From Rhizopus sp. PT2906 (lineage: Eukaryota; Mucoromycota; Mucoromycetes; Mucorales; Rhizopodaceae), in assembly GCA_025529335.1 (NCBI GenBank), contig JAMYHX010000285.1, positions 1 to 54,316 of the forward strand: a stretch of 54,316 bases of DNA, written 5' to 3'. Under the pieces are notes generated by a model. The model had not been told where the DNA came from, ran no database searches, and saw nothing but the letters and a program-made list of their open reading frames with translations. Position 1 is the stretch's first letter. Each line of letters begins with the position of its first letter. Positions 31,152 to 40,826 of this stretch are shown here, one piece after another. The position numbers and the translations under genes were made by a program.

Positions 31152-32440
31152 CACTATTTCCGGAAAGTAATGGGTCACTTCAAAAAAAATGAAAATGAGC
31201 CAAGAAAAAATAATAACGTTGGCGAAACGAAGACAAAGGATGTGATTATCTGCCCAAGCTTTTTCCGTTGGCTAATGAACCGCGAACAAAAAGAAATTCC
31301 CGTTCCTCATGTGTTCAAATCACAAAAAGCTTGAGCACAGCCTTCAAGGTATAAAGGGAACACAACGATAATTTTATTCAACTCTATATAAACAAATTTA
31401 GGGTTTTGCTATTTGCACTGCACATTTGCACTGCATTTTCACAATTAGTAACGTAAGCACAACAAACAGCACTAGACAAACTACGCCTACACACAGCACT
31501 ATGTACAAAACTGAAGTATAAGAGAAGCAATTGTCGATGAGTCTGTAATAATCTCTCTATTATGCTGAGAGCTCATCATTAAAAATAGCACCATTTTATA
31601 AGAAAACAGGTTTATTGCATGAATTTATCTTGGGTCAATGAGAATTGAGCATGACGCGTCCAGAAAAATAACGCATTCTGTAGTCGGTTTTCTTTTGTTT
31701 TTCTTTCTTCAAGTATTTTTTACAAGATGTAGTTCTTATAAAGTAAATACGATAAATATGCTGTTTTAGAGTTTCAAGTATCAACAAGATACCTGCAACC
31801 ATTACTTCAAGCGCTTTTTGATGAAGATGACATATTGTTCAAATGAATGAACGAAGCTTGTTTCAACGATGCAGACAACGATCTCCGAGATCTCCCTGAT
31901 GGATGCATTGAAAACGATGATCTCACGATCAGTTACTTGGAGGTAAAGCCGATTGATAAAGCAAAAGACCAAAAGAAGATCAATACGGATCTATATCGTT
32001 TGGGTGTGTTTTCCAAGGCCGCGACAACAAAGTACAAGCTGAAGCACATCTTTCAAGTAATGGCAGTTGGTAAAGTTTACTATATATATTGACGTTCCAC
32101 GATAAATTTGTATACTGTACTAAATCTTAACACTAGGAACAAACCTCCAGTTGTGGATCGTACCTACCACAATTGTCGTTGCCTCCAATCCGTCCTCGGA
32201 TATGGTTATAGGCTTTCTAACCGCGCTTTATTCTCAGAGAAACAATAAAAAAATTTCCTGTAATCTATATTCTTTACATCTTTCTATGCGTGCTTCTTGT
32301 ATGAGGAAACTATGACAGCTAGAAAAACTTTCGATACCAGGGCTGGGTACTATATCCTCTATTGCTATTGCTATTTTTTCTTAGCTCATTTTTATTTTTT
32401 TGAGTGCACTGAAGTGTCCCATTAATTTCCGGAAATAGTG
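31152..32440. mobile_element. 1.29-kb TA-flanked inverted-repeat element
   Basis: The left end CACTATTTCCGGAAAGTAAT and the right end, read on the minus strand, CACTATTTCCGGAAATTAAT match at 28 of the first 30 bases, and similarity continues with one ~12-nt gap through AAAATGAGCYAAGAAAAAATA. TA flanks both sides (31150-31151; 32441-32442), as expected of a Tc1/mariner-type insertion. The left TA is shared with the adjoining MITE. The interior holds a decayed spliced ORF (see next entry) and no recognisable DDE transposase, so the element is non-autonomous or has captured a gene. Confidence 0.8.
31769..32250 (+). pseudogene. Decayed ORF with PD-(D/E)XK-like motif inside the element
   Basis: A frame starting near 31769 (VLEFQVSTRYLQPLLQALF) is interrupted by TGA at 31844-31846, then runs through ATG 31847 to a GGTAAAG donor. 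A 67-nt intron (32070-32136) with a TACTAAATC branch-like site joins it to 32137 onward (TNLQLWIVPTTIVVAS), which opens into non-coding sequence by about 32250. The core reads PDG at residues 17-19 and LEVKP at 31-35 of the piece after the stop, the spacing of a PD-(D/E)XK nuclease site, followed by a LGVFSK helix and a hydrophobic strand (HIFQVMAVG). I recall similar multicopy ORFs in Mucorales genomes, of unknown function. The nuclease fold is an inference. Confidence 0.5.
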
Positions 32441-32692
32441 TACATCACGCAATACCTGGCTTTGTTTCTGTGCTACAGTAATACACACATATACTCACAC
32501 GCATATATACCAAAAGCAAACTCTTAAGCGATATTTGTCTCTACTTTATATAAATACAAAAATAAAACTATAAACTTGAAACGGACTTTATGTGTAACTC
32601 AGCCAAGCGCGCATTACGAAAAGGTCACTAGTTCTTTTTTTTTTTAGCTTTCTTTCTTTTCTTTTTCTTTCTTTTTAATCAATCAAAGAAAT

Positions 32693-33652
32693 ATGAGCTA
32701 TAACAATTATCAAAACCAAGGTGAAGCTGCCAGTTACTTGGGACAATCCAATCAAGGTAAATCTATATATATCTTGTAGTAGCAATTCATTTTCTAATAC
32801 CTTGTAGGCTATCATCAAGAGAATCAATATCATTATGCACCCGAAGAAAGCAGTCATGAATATAACGCATTACTCTCAAACATCATGGGCAACACCTCGA
32901 GCCATCAACCTGCTCAAGATCATGAAATTCGAGCTGCCCAGCAGCATTATGAACAGGTTATCAATAATCCCGGTCAGAATAATTCTGCTGAAGCTGTTGG
33001 TAATGCTGCAGCTGTTCAAGCATTACAAAGAAGCCAGCAAACTGGTGGTGGCATGGGGGATATGATAAAGATGGCCATGTCAATTGCTTCTAATCTATCA
33101 GGTGGTGGACAAAGTACTGGAGGTGGTGGCAGTGGAGCAGGTAAAAGCCAGGCTATTCAGCAAGCTGCCATGATGGCAGTCAAACTGTACATGTCCAAGC
33201 AGTCATCAGGTGGAGGACAACATCAAGCTGGAGCTGGAGGAGCTCTTGGTGGTTTATTAGGTATGCTGATGGGCTCTTCTGGTGGAGGCGGTCAACAGCA
33301 ACAAGCTCAGCATTCATCTTCAGGTATGGGTGGAATTGGTGCCATGGTTGGTTCATTGCTTGGCGGTGGAGGTCATTCTCAGCAGTCTAGTCAACAACAA
33401 CAACAAAGCCACGGCTACTCCCAACCATCAAATAACAACTATCCTCCTCAACAAAGTCATGCTCAAAATAACAACAACTACTATCCTCCACCACAACAAG
33501 GTAATAACGCTGGTTATGCTCAACAAGCCTATGGGCAACCACAACAAAGCTATGGCAATCAAGTGCCCCCTCAGGCACAACAGCACCAATCGCAAGGGGG
33601 AACAGATTATGCAGCTCTCGCTTCAGGTTTAATGAATAAGATTTTCAAGTAA
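32693..33652 (+). CDS. Gly/Gln-rich low-complexity protein, two exons
   Basis: Exons 32693-32756 and 32808-33652 give 302 aa; the 51-nt intron has a CTAATAC branch-like site. After a short N-terminal region that looks helical (ALLSNIMGNTSSHQ...EIRAAQQHYEQV) the protein is built of Gly/Ala/Met-rich hydrophobic blocks (GGALGGLLGMLMGSSGGGG, GGIGAMVGSLLGGGG) and a Gln/Asn/Tyr/Pro-rich prion-like tail, ending in a helix (DYAALASGLMNKIFK). Similar unnamed proteins occur in many fungi. The sequence suggests self-association or phase separation; no function can be assigned. Confidence 0.8.
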
Positions 33653-34410
33653 ATAAACTAGTCTTAAATTTATTTTTGATAAACAAATACCGGATTTTAC
33701 ATTATGGAGTAACAATCATTTGCAAAGACAACCGAATCTTTGAAAAAAAAATGCTACAGGAAGCTCAATATAGTTTTCTATGAAAGGGCGAATCGTCTTA
33801 AATGTCTGAAAAAAGCTAATTCCCTGAGACTTTCAACAGAAAGCTCTCTTGTGTATAAGCCTTCGATCACAATCTTTTGAATGAGAGCTCGTCTCCCTTT
33901 ACGAAGGGAAAAAGGTTCAATCAAATCAGATTGAGAGAGAGTCTGTAATACGAGTCGTGATGTCTATTTTCATTTCTCGCACTTTCTAAAAAAAAAATTG
34001 ATGACTGTCCATATGTTAACTTTTTTTCATCTGCTAATCGTCTAATTTTAGCTTAAGCATCTGTATGCAACTTGTACATGGAAAAAAAGGCCGAGAAGAA
34101 AAAACTTTTAAATGAACGGAGCCTAAATTGATGTAGCATCCTGCATTAGCCTTTTCTAAAGGCAAAGCTCTTGTTTTTCTTTCTTTCTTATTTTCTTCCT
34201 TTTGTTTCTTTTTCCTTTCTTACTATCACACACACACACACACACACGCTCTCTCTATCTCTTTGGCTCCCTTTTTGTTATCATTCAGGGGTCTTTTATT
34301 ACATTTGAGCTGTGGAAAAAATAAAAAAATAAAATCTCAGCAACCTCAGCCTGCCTCAGGACTCGTTACTCTTTTTTTTCTCTCTTATTTTCTAGCCCTT
34401 ACTCTCACGG
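33653..34410. other. Intergenic, promoter of the RasGEF gene
   Basis: Contains an AC dinucleotide repeat (34228-34248) within long pyrimidine tracts. Just before the RasGEF ATG the sequence TTATTTTCTAG could be the acceptor of a 5' UTR intron. Confidence 0.45.
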
Positions 34411-36669
34411 ATGACAGCAAGTGATCATAGTGGCCTTCCTCTTATTCCACTATCCCCTATTGCTCAGTCGTACATTCTCTGTTCGAATGCTCTTTCGCAA
34501 GCATCTGAAAAACTAAATGAAGCTAAACAAAAGATACCAACGGTTGATGATACAACACGTCTTATACGAAATGTAGAAGTTGAAAGACTGCGACTTGATA
34601 CACTAGCTCGAAAGATGCAATCTGTTGAGGCAGCAACTGCTTTCTTTTGGGATCCAGATACGCTAGCTCGTCAAATAGCTATTATCGACTGCCAGTTATA
34701 TACCAGTGCATTGTTGAACAAGAGAGCACTTTTACAATTAGACCAGAAGCAGACAAAGCTTTCTCATCTTGTTGATTTCCACAGATACTTGACCCACAGT
34801 ATGGCTCATCAGCTCATCTACTGGGCTGAACTCACTAAACCCAACAACACTTCTACACCTGCTGTTGTACCACCTGTTCGTCCAAAGGATAGTCTCGTTG
34901 CGCACTTGATACGAGTTGCCTATCTACTCTTGCATGCCTATCGTGACTTTTCTGGGTTTGCTGCCATCATGAAGGCTCTTACACTGCCTGAAATCCGTCG
35001 ATTAAAGAAAATATGGCAACCATGTTCCTCACGTACCAAGGAAATGTTCCGTGATTTGGCTCAAATTATATCCCCTGCTAACAACTACCAGGCCTATCGG
35101 AATGTTCTTCGCAGTAAGCTTGAGCTCTATCTTTACATTCACCATCGCAAAGAAGGCAACAATAGTAGCGGTAATATGATGATTGCCATTCCGTGGATTC
35201 AGGCTCACCTCTCGTCTATTCAGTCGATTGTAACCATCTATACCGCTGGTGATAACGAAGACCAACAGATGTTGGGTGGGGATATTGTGTTGTCTACCCC
35301 TGGAGCTCACAAGATGGATATTGAAATCTCCATTTTAGAACTTTGCCAGCGCAATTCTACCATTAGCGATTCTTTATTGGAAGATATACTATCTAATTCT
35401 TCAAGCGATAAAAAGAAAAGTCAACGATCATCAATAGCTGCAGCATCAAAACCTATTCATCTTGAAGGTCTTCGTACTGCCGTCATTCCGACATCTAACT
35501 TGAACCACCTTGCACCCGGCGACCTGCTTGTGCATCACTGGCTTGTGTCCCGTGTTTACCTTCGTAAAGATCAACTGATCGATGAAAGTATGGAAGTCGA
35601 ACCTTTGAGACAAGGAGAACAAATTGCTTGTGAAGAGGATGACCTTTTCGACGTTCAGAAATATATGCCACCAGCTAGTGCTTCAATTTCAAGACGTACA
35701 AGCTTCGTATTACAAACATCTCCGACTCTTGGTGGCAACGAAGTTGAATTGGTTACAGAAAATGACGTATCGGAAGATGTCAACCAGAAATCCGTCGACC
35801 CAAGTTCAGAACTCAAGGATAGTAAGCATGGCGATAATAGTGATGACGAAAACAGTAGTCATGATAATAACAACGACGACGACAACAGCAATGACAACGG
35901 CGGAGTAACTGAAGCTCCAAAAGCAGAAAGTCTAAAACCTAATACTGATAATAATAAGAATAATAATAATAATGAAGCATCAGTCAAACACGAGGTTACA
36001 CCACATCAAATACATAACCAAGATGAAAAGAGCACACCGGAAGCTTCCAAGGAAGTGGAACACAGTGATAAGAAGGAATCACCAAAAGAAAATGAAGGAA
36101 AGAGCACTTCTGTTGCTTCCAAGACGTCAACTGCAGCCAGCAAACCAAAATCAACCTTGTCTCCCACTGCACGAGAATTTATACCTCACGGATTGATCAA
36201 GACCAAGGCTCAGAGCAATACATCATTGGGATCAGAAGAAAAATGGTCAGGATATCCAGTGAATAAAGATGACGACAATGACTCAGAGACATGGAAAGGA
36301 TACCCTGTTCCAAAACCAGGTAGCTTAATCGAAGAAGAAGACGAGGAGGAGGTCTGGAAGGGTTATCCTGGACCTAATAGCAGCACAGACAGCCCAAGGA
36401 GAGCATCATCTCAGTCAGAAACATCTGAAGAATGGAAAGGGTATCATGCTACAAAAATGGAAGCGGTCTGGCAAAGAGAAAGCGCAATGAAAGTTCAAGA
36501 GTATGAATGGCAAGGCTACACTCTAGAAACTTATAATGAAGATGAACTTGATTCTAGTACTATGATGGATGGTGAATTTGAAAAGTCTCGAAAAGCACGC
36601 GGACAACAAGGTAACGGAGACAAGCTGTTGGAGGACTTCCAGAGAAACAGAAATGTGATGATTAAATAA
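34411..36669 (+). CDS. Cdc25-type Ras guanine nucleotide exchange factor with WKGYP repeats
   Basis: 752 aa, single exon. Residues ~85-310 are a RasGEF catalytic domain: DPDTLARQIAIIDCQLYTSA, HRYLTHSMAHQLIYWAEL, RVAYLLLHAYRDFSGFAAIM, LPEIRRLKKIWQPCS, NNYQAYRNVL. Such domains load GTP on Ras/Rap-type GTPases at membranes. No N-terminal REM domain or SH3 domain is evident; residues 20-70 are helical. The C-terminal half is acidic, Ser/Asn-rich and disordered. It contains five short motifs of the form (E/T)WKGYP: W612, W628, W649, W675 and W700, spaced 16-26 residues apart, the last two degenerate. These look like repeated docking peptides of unknown partner. Confidence 0.85.
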   Translation: MTASDHSGLPLIPLSPIAQSYILCSNALSQASEKLNEAKQKIPTVDDTTRLIRNVEVERLRLDTLARKMQSVEAATAFFWDPDTLARQIAIIDCQLYTSALLNKRALLQLDQKQTKLSHLVDFHRYLTHSMAHQLIYWAELTKPNNTSTPAVVPPVRPKDSLVAHLIRVAYLLLHAYRDFSGFAAIMKALTLPEIRRLKKIWQPCSSRTKEMFRDLAQIISPANNYQAYRNVLRSKLELYLYIHHRKEGNNSSGNMMIAIPWIQAHLSSIQSIVTIYTAGDNEDQQMLGGDIVLSTPGAHKMDIEISILELCQRNSTISDSLLEDILSNSSSDKKKSQRSSIAAASKPIHLEGLRTAVIPTSNLNHLAPGDLLVHHWLVSRVYLRKDQLIDESMEVEPLRQGEQIACEEDDLFDVQKYMPPASASISRRTSFVLQTSPTLGGNEVELVTENDVSEDVNQKSVDPSSELKDSKHGDNSDDENSSHDNNNDDDNSNDNGGVTEAPKAESLKPNTDNNKNNNNNEASVKHEVTPHQIHNQDEKSTPEASKEVEHSDKKESPKENEGKSTSVASKTSTAASKPKSTLSPTAREFIPHGLIKTKAQSNTSLGSEEKWSGYPVNKDDDNDSETWKGYPVPKPGSLIEEEDEEEVWKGYPGPNSSTDSPRRASSQSETSEEWKGYHATKMEAVWQRESAMKVQEYEWQGYTLETYNEDELDSSTMMDGEFEKSRKARGQQGNGDKLLEDFQRNRNVMIK

Positions 36670-36730
36670 ATAAATAACAATATACCCTCCTTTTATATCT
36701 ACTTATAAGATAATCAAGCGATTTATTTTT

Positions 36731-38568
36731 CTATTCATTAGCCAAACTTTTTTTACGTTCTTTTGCTGCCATAGATGCAGCCCTTGTATGTGTGCTTGCT
36801 GATGTATCTTCGTCTGCAGTTTTAAATATCCTTATCTGCTCTGTTGCATCATCTAGCATTTCCTTTGCCATCTGATACACTTCAGTGCCTTCTGTATTAT
36901 ACATTAATGAATTAGTCAGCATAAGTATCACGTCCCTTTCAAATTCGGTAGTTGTGTTTATTAGCTAAGGTGCATAGTTAATACCCTATTATATTATATT
37001 TTATAGTGCACTTACTCCATCCCTAATTCGGTTCTTTATTGTTTTCAAATCCATAGGTTTCTTTACAATATCATAGTATTGAGGAGCAATGGATTCCTTA
37101 ATTGGATTCATAAACATCGTACCATTCTTATGGTTTGCAATTTCTCGCCAAAGCAAGTTGATATTCTTCAACCAGGATTTATGCCTTGGGTCTTCTTTGC
37201 TCAACTTTTTACTGTGACTACCACTGCGTTCATTTGTTGGCGTAGGTGCATTACTTTCACCCGCGCCACTTTCTTCTCCATCTTTTGTATAGTCCATTTC
37301 AGCAGGAGTCGTGCCTTGGCTGACATCTAGATCTTAAACAAAGTTTGAGTATGGGTATTGCCTCCTCTCTCTCCTTATGATCTGCTTACCTGTGGAGTAT
37401 TCCGTTTTTGTTGTATCTGCGTTCAAGGGTTCATTCTCTATCTCACTTTCAACATTAGCTTCCTCACGATTATCTAATCTACTACGTTTTAATTGAAGTT
37501 CTTCCGACGTAGCTATGTCTTCTGCTTGACGTTTCTGTGCCATTCTTGAACTTTCCTCAGTGCTAGGCTCTAATGTTGATGTTGGTTCCTCAGCAGAGAC
37601 AAGAATGTCCCTCTCGTTAGATATTTCTCTTATCTTTGATGGCTCTGATTCTGGTTCATGCACTGTTTCTGGTTTTGGTTTTGGTGATTCCTCTTGTTGT
37701 GGTTGCTGTGATGCATCTAACTCAGTAGAAGATTGTAATGACTGTTCAACATCATTTGTTTGCTTCTCTTGTTCTGGTTGCGCTGATACATCTACATTTG
37801 ATGCCTGATCTATGTCATTATCAATCGCCGGCTGCTGTTCTCGATTATCGTCGATATCTTTTTGCCCGAGTTGCTCTCGATCTGTTGATTGTGCTATTTC
37901 CTCATTCTGCTTATCTTCGTTTTCGACAACAGCCATTTCTTCTGTTTTCTTTTCATCATTGCTTGCGTTTATTTCTTGAGTTTCTTTTATCTCCAAAGAT
38001 TCCGAAAGATGTTTCTCAGATTGATCTTCCTTTTTTATATCCTCTTTACTATTTTTCAACAACTGATCATCCCATTTTCCGGCGCGTATCTCCTCAATTT
38101 CAGACACGAGTGCCAAGAACTTTTCTTCATCTTCGCTTATCTCCTTTTTTAATTCTTCTAGTCGTTGTGTATAAAGTTGTCTCGCCAAACGTACGACCAC
38201 TGGCATATCCTGGGTTGTAAGAGACTGTTGTTGACGCCTACATGATAAAAAAAAAGCAAGGGTAAGATAGAGAGAGCAGAAAAGATAACTTGTCGTCATT
38301 ACTTTTCTTTGTCCATGTCTTCAATCATTAAATAATATTGAAGAGAGCAGTTCTATAAACACTAAGAATAAAAATCGAAATAAAGCCAATTAACTTTTTT
38401 TTTTGCTGCCTTGCGTCTTACCTTTTGATTAAAGTAGTCAGAAGGGCGATCTAACAGAGCGTGATGCTTCAAGTTTCGCGCTATTTGAAACCAATTATCT
38501 TCTCCATACTTGTAAACAGCTTGAGAAAGCAATAGCTTTTCTAAAATGGTCCATTCTGTCGTTGACAT
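36731..38568 (-). CDS. BRD8-like SANT/bromodomain protein (NuA4/TIP60-type subunit)
   Basis: Exons 38568-38422, 38352-38303, 38237-37390, 37326-37016 and 36964-36731 give 529 aa. The N-terminus (WTILEKLLLSQAVYKYGEDNWFQIARNLK) is a SANT/Myb-like helix set as in BRD8. A helical segment (VVRLARQLYTQRLEELKKEISEDEEKFLALVSEIEEIRAGKWD) is also BRD8-like. The middle is Glu/Gln/Ser-rich and disordered. The C-terminal bromodomain (WLKNINLLWREIANHKNG...PIKESIAPQYYDIVKKPMDLKTIKNRIRDGLINTTTEFERDV...SLMYN) has the acetyl-lysine-binding Asn in MYN. BRD8 belongs to the NuA4/TIP60 histone acetyltransferase complex. The bromodomain is split by a 51-nt intron. Confidence 0.88.
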
Positions 38569-39254
38569 GTTGGTTTTTTTTTATTTTCCTAAAATGAGAA
38601 AGAAAAAATAGGCAGAAGTATCTAATACAGCGTAGACAATAAACACTCACAAAAATTTAGTAGTCACGAAATGAATATGAAGCTTGTCCCTATTCTCGTA
38701 GAGTTTTTCCACTTGAGGTTGAATCAAATAAAAATGAGGTGTTGTCTAGCATAAATTGTGTCTTTTGCAAGGCAACCATCTAAAGATGTCTTCACGTGTG
38801 TCTGCTCCATCCTTGACAGTCTTTAGCGACAACTCTTTTTGGCAAGCAGCACTCAATGCACCCATTGTCGTCTGCTAAAGTCAGAAATGAAAACAAACAC
38901 TTCAGTGTATTTTTTACATGCTTTTTTGTATTTATGAAAAGAATATTAAGCAAAGTGAAAGAAAAAAAGAGTTTATTTGACTCATTTTAGTTGTGGTTTA
39001 TGAGAGTAGATCTTTAGTATAGGAAGGGACGTTTCAACTATAAGAAATTACTTATATCCAATCACCTAAGGCAAATTCAAGGCTGCTCCAAGCCCTTGAG
39101 CTGTAGCAATAAATTGATCCTCTTCCTTTTCATTTGAATCATGAGTCCACCGTGTTCAATTTCTTGTTTCTTCTTAGTCATTGTCAAATTCATCTTCTTT
39201 GACTTCTTTAATTTTTTGTAATTCTTGTTCATATTGATGATAATGGCGGTTGTA
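38569..39254. other. Intergenic between the BRD8-like gene and the MITE
   Basis: A 30-codon frame at 38786-38878 (starts MSSRVSAPSLTVF, ends PIVVC) reads like a protein N-terminus cut short, but nothing supports it as a gene. The rest shows no feature. Confidence 0.35.
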
Positions 39255-39449
39255 CAGTAGAATCTCGATTCTGTCATACCTTATCCTGGAATAATCGCGA
39301 TGCTGGAATACCATTTTACGAGAAAAATTGAGACGTGATTGTTTATTTAAGTGTTCTTTGTCGGAATATACATTCTGTACTAGAATAACCTCGATTCTGG
39401 AATGCTACACCTACCCACCAAGGATTATGATAGAACCGAGATCCTACTG
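39255..39449. mobile_element. 195-bp pogo-like MITE
   Basis: The ends are inverted repeats: left CAGTAGAATCTCGATTCTGT and, from the right end on the minus strand, CAGTAGGATCTCGGTTCTAT; about 21 of the first 24 bases match. TA flanks both sides (39253-39254; 39450-39451). Termini beginning CAGTAGAA are typical of pogo/Tc1-mariner elements. A second internal copy of the motif (AATAACCTCGATTCTGGAAT, 39383-39402) lies inside. No coding capacity. Confidence 0.8.
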
Positions 39450-39655
39450 TACTGGCATGGGTATCGTGTTGAGCTACTGTTGGTGTAATGACAATATATG
39501 ATGAACGAGGTGATGCTATTGCACTTGTAGATAGTGTATGTGTTGTTGTTATTTGTACTATGATTATTAGCAGATGCAGTAATGTTAATGCAGTTGCACC
39601 AAGTAGAAACACGATTTAAAGTAGTTTGAATAGTATCACAGTTCTATCTTCAAAA

Positions 39656-39844
39656 TTAGTAAGTGTTATGTTTACCAATGAATTGCATATCTTGGACTGA
39701 TGCATAAGCATAGTCATCAGCAATGTATTTCAGCATAACCAAGGCGACAAACACATCCCTGTAATGGCATATGTTAAGGTTAACCTTAATCCTGTTGGAA
39801 AAGCAGCCAGAAGCCTCTAAGAGCAAAAGCTCAAGATTGTTCAA
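39656..39844 (-). pseudogene. Fragment of a multicopy ORF family (LELLLLE motif)
   Basis: A short open frame reads NLELLLLEASGCFSN then VMLKYIADDYAYASV. The same pattern recurs in a decayed ORF at 49.6-49.8 kb (SLELLLLENSGRFSN ... TLKYVAD). I see no start, intron or domain; it is probably a repeat-borne fragment. Confidence 0.5.
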
Positions 39845-39981
39845 CCCCCAAAAAGCTTTATCAATCCATCAGTCTTGTACTGATTCTTGACTGTTGCCCA
39901 TTTGCATGCAATTTAATCCCCGATTTGAAAAGTGACTTTTTATTGTCACGACTCCAAGGGTCGTTTGAAAGTTTTCTTTAT

Positions 39982-40647
39982 ATGTCTGCTCCACCTACGC
40001 CTAATACTCATATACCTTCTCTTGATAATAATATCAGCTTTACAACAGTTCCACCTATTGAAGAGGACGTCAAAGAAAACAACAATGTGGATAGATCTAT
40101 GCTTCGAGCAGGATTAGACAAACAATCTCGCATCATCCTCATGTCAACGATCGGCTCCCTATGGGGTTTTGGTATCGGTGCCTTTATAGGAGGAAGACAA
40201 TCTGGTCTGCAATACTTGGCAGAAAATGCACACAAACTACCGACGACCGTTCAAGGATGGTATTTTTATCACAAGACCAAAAACTACAAAATGATGCTCG
40301 GAGGAGTCAAAAAAGGCATTCGATATGCCGGTAGAACAGGTGGTCTTTGTTTGCTGTATGGAACACTTGAGGCCGGTCTAGACGAGGTGAAAGGACAGGC
40401 GGATGTTGTCAATTCGGTTACTGCCGGTGTCGCGACTGGAACCATTTTTTCTATCTTGTGTAAGCCAAATGATCGTATTTTCTCACAATGATTCTCACTT
40501 TTATGTACTATAGCAAAATTACCAAAAGGTTCTTTTAGGTATTCTGTCCTTTTTGGAGCAACGTTTGGACTAGTCGCTGGTGGTTTGACAGAGCTGCACC
40601 GTTATGTATCTTATGTGTCAGAAGATGAAGCTTATGTGCCATCATAA
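39982..40647 (+). CDS. Tim17/Tim22/Tim23-family membrane protein
   Basis: Exons 39982-40459 and 40514-40647 give 203 aa. ATG 39982 is preferred over the upstream non-ATG extension. Four hydrophobic Gly-rich segments are seen: TIGSLWGFGIGAFIGG, GGLCLLYGTLEAGL, VTAGVATGTIFSIL and SVLFGATFGLVAGGL, the arrangement of Tim17-type proteins, in the inner mitochondrial membrane. Spacing and the loop PTTVQGWYFYHKTKNYKMMLGGVKKGI suggest a TIMMDC1-like (complex I assembly) or other divergent member rather than a core translocase, but I cannot decide. The intron ends join TTG T and CA to give Leu-Ser and restore the last segment. Confidence 0.7.
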
Positions 40648-40826
40648 ATATTGTATAAATCAGCCTGTAACATCTAAAATCAACGGTACACAGCATTATT
40701 TGAAACTACAAAATAAAACCATATACCTTCCACATCGTTATGTATAAAAATGAATGCTTAATCGCATATATTTAAAAAGTATCAACGCATTCAAACAATG
40801 TATTTATAGCAAATTAAAAACATAGT

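Noticed and set aside
38786..38878. 30-codon frame that looks like a cut-short N-terminus
   Set aside because: Too short and without homology or splice continuation to support a gene.
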